Shown here: piece after piece, positions 7,014 through 11,946 of the stretch
How positions within the stretch are numbered: the stretch's first letter is position 1
How the letters are laid out: each line of letters starts with the position of its first letter
Origin: Chloroflexota bacterium
GTDB taxonomy: Bacteria > Chloroflexota > UBA6077
Reading direction: 5' to 3'
NCBI GenBank assembly: GCA_021788565.1
Contig: JAJYKO010000079.1
Coordinates: 1 to 11,946, forward strand
Length of the DNA stretch: 11,946 bases
Notes under the pieces: generated by a model
What the model was told of the DNA's origin: nothing
What the model saw: only the letters and a program-made list of their open reading frames with translations
Databases searched by the model: none
Made by a program: the position numbers and the translations under genes

Positions 7014-7262
7014 AGAAAAGCCACCTCCTTTCGCGACAAGAGGTGGCACTCCCCACGCGGCAGCCGCTCTCGGCCGTTCTCAGCCGCCCGGATGCGGGGG
7101 CCGACAAACGCTACATGGCGGCTACCTCCCTGCCAGTGAGGGAACTGTCACCTCGGAATATTCGGTTGGACCAGCGACTACGTTCTCCGCTGCTACTGTC
7201 AGCTTCCATACGGTTCCGAAGTTTTCCTCTAGGTGCCGGAGACTAATGCCAATCCGACCACT
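7014..7262 (-). promoter_or_regulatory. structured ~250-nt 5' leader, candidate Mg2+ riboswitch
   Basis: From the inferred transcription start (about 7262) to the ATG at 7013 the leader is about 250 nt and can form, in RNA order: helix CACCT (7235-7231) plus CGGAA (7218-7214) pairing contiguously with TTCCG-AGGTG (7158-7149), with a 12-nt purine-rich bulge (7230-7219) on the 5' side; inside it CAGCG/CGCTG (7192-7188 with 7176-7172); TTCCCT/AGGGAG (7144-7139 with 7131-7126, one G-U); AGCCGCC/GGCGGCT (7123-7117 with 7088-7082); GGCCG/CGGCT (7075-7071 with 7066-7062); and the RBS hairpin 7047-7020. GAGGTG (7154-7149) can also pair with CACCTC (7045-7040), freeing the RBS. The downstream genes suggest Mg2+ as ligand. 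The conserved M-box strings were not recognisable by eye. Pairings were found by eye without energy calculation. Confidence 0.55.
7020..7047 (-). promoter_or_regulatory. RBS-sequestering hairpin before the sensor gene
   Basis: On the - strand GCCACCTC (7047-7040) pairs perfectly with GAGGTGGC (7027-7020) over 8 bp, around a 12-base loop. The ribosome site AAGGAGGT (7030-7023) lies in the loop end and 3' arm, so it is buried when the hairpin forms. Four T's follow the stem, so the same hairpin could also act as a weak terminator. It is the likely expression platform of the leader. Confidence 0.7.
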
Positions 7263-7268
7263 ACGTGA

Positions 7269-7297
7269 ATGTTAAATCCACCCGATGGGAGTGTCAA
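7269..7297 (-). promoter_or_regulatory. sigma-70 promoter of the MgtE-like/NRAMP operon
   Basis: On the - strand a perfect -35 TTGACA (7297-7292) is followed after exactly 17 bases by TAACAT (7274-7269), four of six matches to TATAAT. This is the best promoter in the window, and it faces the sensor gene about 250 bases downstream. Transcription would begin near 7262. Confidence 0.7.
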
Positions 7298-7606
7298 GAA
7301 GCGGAAACAACAGAAGCGGACGGTCAGGGGTTGCTCATTGCTATTGTGGGGAATCGAGAAGAGGAGAGACTGAGGAAGGAGAAAGGGTGGACATCCGCCA
7401 GGTAGCAACCGCCTTGATTGTCATCTCGCTCGGGCGGACCTCACGGGGGTGCTTCAGTCGTGGAATGAGGGGGCATATTCCTCGACCGATTGGGACAAAG
7501 GGCAGTGCACCGACCACCTCGGAGATGGCCAAGCAGCAGGTGGGCTCACATGGTCTTCGGGCGCACCATGAACGAGTGTCGAATACGTGACAACTGTATA
7601 CTCAAA
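7298..7606. other. intergenic region without a recognisable gene
   Basis: About 310 bases between the operon promoter and the palindrome beyond the glycosyltransferase stop. Frames exist on both strands (for example about 100 codons on + from 7285 and 63 on - ending at 7341), but their translations are low-complexity or basic, lack any motif and have no good ribosome site, so I do not call them. No repeat or RNA gene was recognised. Confidence 0.5.
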
Positions 7607-7634
7607 GTAGGGGCGGCTCTCGAGCCGCCCCTAC
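7607..7634. terminator. 28-nt perfect palindrome, likely terminator or REP-like unit
   Basis: GTAGGGGCGGCTC (7607-7619) and GAGCCGCCCCTAC (7622-7634) pair perfectly over 13 bp with only two bases between them. It begins 16 bases after the stop of the - strand glycosyltransferase-like gene, the place for a terminator, but only three T's follow on that strand. The same sequence style occurs as a dispersed intergenic repeat in many GC-rich genomes, so it may be a REP-like element used as a terminator. A near-zero loop would fold as a cruciform in DNA, or as a stem with a few opened pairs in RNA. Confidence 0.65.
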
Positions 7635-7649
7635 AACGCCTGTCGGCTT

Positions 7650-9728
7650 TCACTGGCCAGTGTTTTGCGCGGAGACCTGCGCCGCGTAAGATGCCGCCGA
7701 GGCTGACACGCTGGACTGATCGTCTCGGCAGGCCCAGATGACCGGCCCAAGCTGACCTATCCCCAGTTGGCTCAGCCGGCTGCAAATTGAGGTTGGTACC
7801 CCTATTGACTGCTGGCGCTGCTCGACCCATGTCCAGGCGGCGTACTGACCGTAGGCGGCCTCGTACTGCTTCTGGATCTGTTGTGGCTGATCCGCCAACG
7901 TCTGACCGTCGGTGGTCTCGAGCACCTGGCCCGGCGGCGCCCAGAGCGGCTTGATCGGTTCCTTCCGTTGCAGCAGCACCACGGATGCATTGTCGATGAG
8001 CACGCGATAGTTCGGCGACTTTTTGGCCGATGCGATGACGGTGCTCCAGTCGACGGGACCCAGCACATCCTTCGAGATGAATATGTAGGAGTAGGATATC
8101 CCGTGGTCGCGCGCCCAGGAGTCCAGGGTATCGATGCCCTTCCCTGTCAAGGTTAGATGGCGCGCCTGATAGAACAGATTCATCTTGCGCGTGAACAGCT
8201 GGGTCGGCAACCACTCGGAACCTTGCACGGTTAGGACGCTCTTTCGGCCCGCGACCGCCGGGAACCACTCGCCGACAGAGTCGTTCTGCCATGCCCACGT
8301 CGTCGACAGCACCAGGAACTGTGCCGAGCGCGGTGTGTTATCCGAAATCCACTGCATTGCCTGACGGTCGGCCGGAGGCAGGCTGTCCAGCACATATGGG
8401 TTGGCGTGGGAGGTCGGGGAATACAGGTAAACGGCTCCCATCAGTAACAACACGCCCAGGCCGTCCACAGCCCACGAGAGCGGGGATGTGGGCAGCCGCA
8501 GCGCGACGGCGCCGGCCCCGGTCGAGCGGTTCAACCCCCGCGCTTTGTCTAGTGCCCAGGTCACGGCGGGCCAAACCACTGTGCCGAGCGCTACCGCTAC
8601 CAGTAAAGCCATTGGAGCAGAAGCCTCGGTGGAGGAACTGCGGGGGAGCCAGATATAAACGCTGGGCAGCCATAAGGGCAGGAAAAGTTCTCCGCGGTAG
8701 AGGGATGCGAGGATGCCAATAACCGCAGAGATGCCGAGAGCCTTCAGGAAGAGATCCGGCGGGAACATGTTGCCCTGGAAGACCGCGAGATCGCTTTGGA
8801 CCGTACTCCAGCCGTTAGTAAGCCTGGCGGCATCGAATGGACCCAGACCGCTGAGGTTGATGACGGTGATCCACCATGGGGCAGTGAGGACCACCACCGG
8901 TACGGCTACCGCGTATACCAGTGCCACCGCGCGGAGCCTCTTGCCCCAGAAGATGGACATCAAGACCAGGCTAAAGAGAACGAAGACCCCCTCCTCCAGG
9001 TGAGCGCCCAGGGCGGCGGCCGCGAAGACGCCGCACAGCAGCGCTCGACGAAATGAAGGTCGTTTGAACATGTCCGCGGCAATGGCGAGCGAGATGAGGG
9101 CACAGAGAAACCCGACTGAACGTGTGAGCCCTCCTCCCATGATCAACCATTCGTAACCGCGCGGGATAAGGGCGAAGATCGTTGGGGCGATCAGGGATGC
9201 CAGGCCGGTTCCGAGCAGCGACCTGGCCAGGAAGAAGACTGCTATCACGGCGCCCAGGTTTGCGACCAGGGGCAGATACCGCACCAGCGTGATCAGCGGC
9301 AGGCCGGTAGTCCAGTTGATGATGGCGACCAGATAGAACGACAACGGTGGGTAGGCGAACGGAATAGCCTCAAAATTGTAGGAAGTGAACCTGGGCAGGG
9401 CGAAGTGGGCATTCAGCAGGTCCTTCGACATCGCGTAGAACATCCCGCCGTCGTTCAGGGGGAAACTCGACGAAACGAAGTAGGGGAGCCTGGCCGCCAG
9501 GGCAAACAGCAGGGCAACCGATATGGCCAGGACCGCGGGCCTCTGCCAGATAGCTGTCCTATTCGATTCAGTGGGATTCTCGGCTTTTTGTAGTTCGGGA
9601 AACAGCGGAACGACAACCGAAGAGCGTTCTTCTAGCTGTCTTGCTGGCCGCACGCTCGAGGCCTGCACATCTGGCTCGCCGTCCTGGCGATTGCTGCTGC
9701 GCACGAGTTGACATCCTTGTTCGATCAT
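7650..9728 (-). CDS. GT-C-fold membrane protein, probable lipid-linked-sugar glycosyltransferase
   Basis: A 692-residue protein. A hydrophilic cytosolic start (1-60) is followed by a membrane domain with roughly 10-12 hydrophobic segments between about 64 and 436, then a soluble outer domain (437-692). The first outside loop after TM1 carries NDGGMFY (92-98), the position of the catalytic acidic residue in GT-C enzymes, which move sugar from a polyprenyl-phosphate carrier. GLTRSVGFL (200-208) and AHLEEGVF (242-249) are further family-like loops. The outer domain has the common ADRQAMQWISDNTPRSAQFLVLS segment (453-475). Acceptor and sugar are unknown; cell-envelope polysaccharide or protein glycosylation are possibilities. 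The start is ATG 9728 with a weak GAAGGG upstream. The last ~90 residues are Gln/Ser/Ala-rich and contain a Cys pair (649, 667). The gene lies 182 bases downstream of the secreted pseudo-peptidase in the same direction, so co-expression is possible. Confidence 0.75.
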   Translation of the reverse strand: MIEQGCQLVRSSNRQDGEPDVQASSVRPARQLEERSSVVVPLFPELQKAENPTESNRTAIWQRPAVLAISVALLFALAARLPYFVSSSFPLNDGGMFYAMSKDLLNAHFALPRFTSYNFEAIPFAYPPLSFYLVAIINWTTGLPLITLVRYLPLVANLGAVIAVFFLARSLLGTGLASLIAPTIFALIPRGYEWLIMGGGLTRSVGFLCALISLAIAADMFKRPSFRRALLCGVFAAAALGAHLEEGVFVLFSLVLMSIFWGKRLRAVALVYAVAVPVVVLTAPWWITVINLSGLGPFDAARLTNGWSTVQSDLAVFQGNMFPPDLFLKALGISAVIGILASLYRGELFLPLWLPSVYIWLPRSSSTEASAPMALLVAVALGTVVWPAVTWALDKARGLNRSTGAGAVALRLPTSPLSWAVDGLGVLLLMGAVYLYSPTSHANPYVLDSLPPADRQAMQWISDNTPRSAQFLVLSTTWAWQNDSVGEWFPAVAGRKSVLTVQGSEWLPTQLFTRKMNLFYQARHLTLTGKGIDTLDSWARDHGISYSYIFISKDVLGPVDWSTVIASAKKSPNYRVLIDNASVVLLQRKEPIKPLWAPPGQVLETTDGQTLADQPQQIQKQYEAAYGQYAAWTWVEQRQQSIGVPTSICSRLSQLGIGQLGPVIWACRDDQSSVSASAASYAAQVSAQNTGQ

Positions 9729-9910
9729 GAAGTGCCCTTCTGAGGCGCACGCTGCGTGCCAGGATCCCCTACTGCTTGTTCGAGGAGGCCGTCAGAGAGG
9801 CATCTGGGGTTCACGGGGCGCGGTATTGCGGCGTGGAGGAACAAGAGGGAGAGCGAAACACCGTCGCTCCTCCCCTCGTTCCTGCCGTTCACTGCCGCCG
9901 TTGCTTGGGG

Positions 9911-10867
9911 TTACATTCCGCCCGCACCGGCTGTCGTCATCATGCCCATTCCCTGGAACGTCGGCATCGCACTGTTCAGGGCATTCAGTGTGAGTCCGGT
10001 AGTAGACTGAAGCACCGTCTCGAAGTTCTGACCGGAGGATGCCATCTTCAGCATGTCGACCACCTTGGGCGCGCCTACCCTGCTGACCAGGTATCCAACC
10101 GTCTGATCGGCTTCCCAGAAGGCTGCGTCCCGCAACTCAATCGCCGTGGGAGCCGTTATGCTGGTCGTGGGGGTTCCGCTGGTGAGGCTCGTCCAGTCCT
10201 GGTTAATGGAGAGCACATCAGGAGCCAATTTCTGGCCGACGGCCATGTTGTACGCCTGGGACCTAGTGAACACGCTTTGGATCCCGGGCACTGCCGTGTT
10301 AGCCAGATAGTCTGCCAGCCCTTGGCGGAGCCACGGAGAGCCGCCCGTGCCAGCCGTGTCCTGCAGCATCACCATCGCCAGTTGCTCCGCCAGGGCTCCC
10401 TTGGCCTGGGTCATCCAGTAGGCCCCGCCGATCGGGCTCCCGAAGTCGCTGGCCGCCAGGTTGAATGCTATGGCCATGCCCCTCGGCGTGGAAACAGTGA
10501 TGCCGCTAATCCCTGACGCGGCGAGACTACTCAACTCGGTGCTGGTCAGAGGGGAGCCATTCAAAGCGGAGACGCCGTAAGCGAAGTCATGACCGCCTTC
10601 ATATAGGTGGATGGCGATGGGCTGAGTTGGCGTCCATCCGTACGCCTTGCTCCAGTTCGAGTACAGGCTCTGAACAAACCCGGGGGCCCAACCCCCTACA
10701 TCGGCAGAGCCGGAATCCCCCGCTATCACGGTAACAGGCGAACCCCCCGAAGCGGGGGCGCTCATGCCCGTGGCCGGGGCACCCGGGACCGTTTGCGCGA
10801 ACGCCATGCCGACCATGAGAAAGACACCGACTATCGCCATGTTCGCGCTCAGCACTAGCTTTTTCAT
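9911..10867 (-). CDS. secreted peptidase-MA-like protein lacking its zinc ligands (pseudo-peptidase)
   Basis: 318 residues with a clear signal peptide (MKKLVLSAN, hydrophobic core 10-22, AFA-Q at 22-25). Residues about 76-190 and 250-303 follow the layout of gluzincin peptidase MA-like domains: the PIAIHLYEGGHDF strand, then a helix, then PWLRQGLADYLA (178-189), then FWEADQTVGYLVSRVGAPKVVDML. Where active members have HExxH, this protein has AEQLA (160-164), and the downstream EGLA glutamate is Gln182. All three expected zinc ligands are therefore lost, while the central Glu161 remains, so it is probably a non-catalytic binding protein. The alignment was made by eye and the family call is moderate. 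The region after the signal peptide and the tail are Gly/Met/Ala-rich. The ribosome site is AAGGAG, 13 bases before ATG 10867. Confidence 0.65.
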   Translation of the reverse strand: MKKLVLSANMAIVGVFLMVGMAFAQTVPGAPATGMSAPASGGSPVTVIAGDSGSADVGGWAPGFVQSLYSNWSKAYGWTPTQPIAIHLYEGGHDFAYGVSALNGSPLTSTELSSLAASGISGITVSTPRGMAIAFNLAASDFGSPIGGAYWMTQAKGALAEQLAMVMLQDTAGTGGSPWLRQGLADYLANTAVPGIQSVFTRSQAYNMAVGQKLAPDVLSINQDWTSLTSGTPTTSITAPTAIELRDAAFWEADQTVGYLVSRVGAPKVVDMLKMASSGQNFETVLQSTTGLTLNALNSAMPTFQGMGMMTTAGAGGM

Positions 10868-11173
10868 ACGATACTCTATGCTCCTTTTCTGGTTTCTCGC
10901 TTGCTACTGCTGGCCAGACAGTTTTGCGCCTTTGCAGATATGCGCGTGGTCGGGCGCACGCACATTGCTTGCCAGCTTTTCGACTGTAGATATCAAAGCC
11001 TGCTTGCGGGAAAGTCGGCCTCGCAGCAGTGCGGAGGACCCAGATCGGAAGCTCCACTGATCCTTGATTACAGGATCTTAATGAACGAATTGAAAGGTTA
11101 GGCTGGCGGGGTGCAGTTGGGCAGGCTTCCTGCATCCAAGTGCAGCGGAGACTATTCGATCTGAGGGGTGCTC
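10868..11173. other. divergent intergenic region with a leader hairpin
   Basis: A gap of 306 bases between the secreted protein gene (-) and the M48 protease gene (+), so it must hold promoters for both, though no good -35/-10 pair stands out. Near the - gene an imperfect 9-bp hairpin (ATGTGCGTG 10965-10957 with CACGCGCAT 10948-10940, one G-U) would lie in its 5' leader, 73 or more bases before the start. No gene was recognised. Confidence 0.5.
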
Positions 11174-11946
11174 ATGGTGGTATCCGAGATGCCCGCTGAA
11201 GGCGACTGGCAGGAGAGAGCCCGGATTTTTGCCCTAGCGCGGCTGAAGCTGTACGGAGTGCAGACGGTAATCAGCCTGCTATTTCCCGTGCTGTTCTGGT
11301 ATTTCGGGGGATCGGCAGGCATCGAGAGACTCTTGGGGCCGCTCTCCGGTATACGGCCCGCGGAGGTCGTGTTGTTCCTGCTTGTCTATGAGGCCATCAC
11401 GGCCATCATATTCCTCCCCTTCTCCTACTATGGCGGGTTCATCCTGCAGCACCGATTCGGCCTTTCCCGTCAGAAGCGATCCGGGTGGGTATCGGACTGG
11501 GTGAAGTCCACCGCCATCGGAACCGTCTTCTTCGTGGCCGGAATGACGGCCTTCTATCTGCTGGTACCTGCTTTCTCGGGCAGGTGGTGGTGGATCCTGG
11601 CCATCGCCCTCAGTGCCATAGCACTGCTGCTCACTTACGTGGCTCCGATCCTTCTCCTCCCCATCTTCTACAAACGCACGCCGGTGCAGGATGAGGATCT
11701 GGCGGAGAGGATTCGAGCGCTGGCGGCGAAGGCTGGGGCGCACATATCTCAGATCTATACCATCGACATGAGTCGCCGGACAGTGGCAGCCAACGCGGCC
11801 CTCACGGGGATAGGCCGGACGCGGCAGGTGCTGCTGGGGGATACGATGCTCCAGCAGTTCAGCGCCGATGAAGTGGAGACAGTAGTGGCCCACGAGCTTG
11901 GCCACCACGTCCACGGGGACATCTGGAAAGGGCTCGGTTTGGAGAT
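11174..11946 (+). CDS. M48 family membrane metalloprotease, Ste24/CAAX-type (3'-truncated by window)
   Basis: The first 257 residues of a gene running off the window. Several hydrophobic segments (about 28-46, 64-91, 112-134, 138-165) precede the catalytic part. Ste24-like landmarks are visible: HRFGLSRQK (93-101), APILLLPIFYKRTPV (157-171), SRRTVAANAALTGIGRTRQVLLGDTML (200-226 region), and the zinc-peptidase motif HELGHHVHGD with HExxH at 240-244. Family members are integral-membrane zinc proteases; in eukaryotes they cut prenylated CAAX proteins, while bacterial relatives probably act in membrane-protein quality control, and no prenyl substrate is implied here. The third zinc ligand should lie beyond the window. 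ATG 11174 has GAGGGG (11163-11168) as ribosome site; a second ATG at residue 6 has none. Divergent from the secreted pseudo-peptidase gene. Confidence 0.93.
   Translation, partial: MVVSEMPAEGDWQERARIFALARLKLYGVQTVISLLFPVLFWYFGGSAGIERLLGPLSGIRPAEVVLFLLVYEAITAIIFLPFSYYGGFILQHRFGLSRQKRSGWVSDWVKSTAIGTVFFVAGMTAFYLLVPAFSGRWWWILAIALSAIALLLTYVAPILLLPIFYKRTPVQDEDLAERIRALAAKAGAHISQIYTIDMSRRTVAANAALTGIGRTRQVLLGDTMLQQFSADEVETVVAHELGHHVHGDIWKGLGLE

Noticed and set aside
7014..7049. GTG start at 7049 adding 12 residues to the MgtE-like sensor
   Set aside because: Those codons coincide with the RBS hairpin and the consensus AAGGAGGT lies downstream of them at proper distance from ATG 7013.
7111..7209. 32-codon open frame (ATG 7209 to TAG 7111, - strand) inside the Mg2+ operon leader, possible leader peptide like MgtL
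   Set aside because: No good ribosome site, and no proline-rich or acidic run as in known Mg2+-sensing leader peptides; it overlaps the proposed helices and is likely chance, though it remains an alternative control mechanism.
9756..10516. Several + strand open frames over the secreted protein gene and the gap beside it
   Set aside because: Basic, low-complexity translations without motifs; shadows of the - strand gene, which has a clean signal peptide and ribosome site.
10868..10990. Possible c-di-GMP (GEMM) riboswitch before the secreted protein: GCAAA-containing strings near a 9-bp hairpin
   Set aside because: The conserved order of GEMM elements and the tetraloop-receptor pair could not be matched; only short resemblances remain.
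11041..11051. AGATCGGAAG string resembling the start of a sequencing adapter
   Set aside because: Only about 10 bases match and the flanking sequence is normal; chance is the simplest explanation.
11279..11914. 211-codon - strand open frame at the window end
   Set aside because: Antisense to an unmistakable M48 protease reading frame that runs off the window.

Overview
This is a GC-rich bacterial chromosome segment of ordinary gene density, with no tRNA, rRNA, CRISPR array or transposase that I can see. The zinc-ribbon Nudix enzyme, the GreA variant with an ENAP-type coiled-coil tip, the NRAMP-like/MgtE-like pair and the dispersed GTCAT-ended repeat together suggest an uncultured Chloroflexota-type bacterium. 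That placement is inference from style, not a measured result.

Left part (1-1633, + strand): the end of a small coiled-coil/one-TM membrane protein (holin/XhlA-like in shape) overlaps by ATGA a sigma-70-like protein, followed 3 nt later by a PhnP-type metallo-beta-lactamase-fold hydrolase. These three probably form one transcript. A convergent gap (1634-1929) carries an 82-bp two-hairpin repeat element. On the - strand follow a zinc-ribbon Nudix hydrolase and, upstream of it in the same operon, an unusual GreA with an extra N-terminal domain resembling the core-binding (SAM-like) domain of tyrosine recombinases. Divergent from greA is rsmG, the 16S rRNA G527 methyltransferase.

Middle part (4374-7300, - strand): this is the most interesting region. 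A two-gene operon encodes (i) an orphan MgtE-type cytosolic sensor (two PRC barrels, MgtE N domain, CBS pair, no membrane domain) and (ii) an NRAMP-family carrier whose canonical metal-selectivity motifs are replaced. This points to Mg2+ transport by an NRAMP-related carrier with its MgtE-like sensor as a separate protein. Upstream is a good promoter (TTGACA-17-TAACAT) and a leader of about 250 nt that can fold into several helices. It ends in an 8-bp hairpin burying the ribosome binding site. A GAGGTG strand in the leader can pair either with an early CACCT or with the CACCTC arm of the RBS hairpin, which is the logic of a translational riboswitch. I could not recognise the known M-box core by eye, so this may be a divergent or new Mg2+-responsive RNA.

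Right part (7607-11946): a perfect 28-nt palindrome lies just past a large GT-C-like membrane glycosyltransferase candidate (- strand). Upstream of that is a secreted peptidase-MA-like protein whose three predicted zinc ligands are all replaced (a pseudo-peptidase). Divergent from it is the start of a Ste24/CAAX-type M48 membrane protease, cut by the window end.
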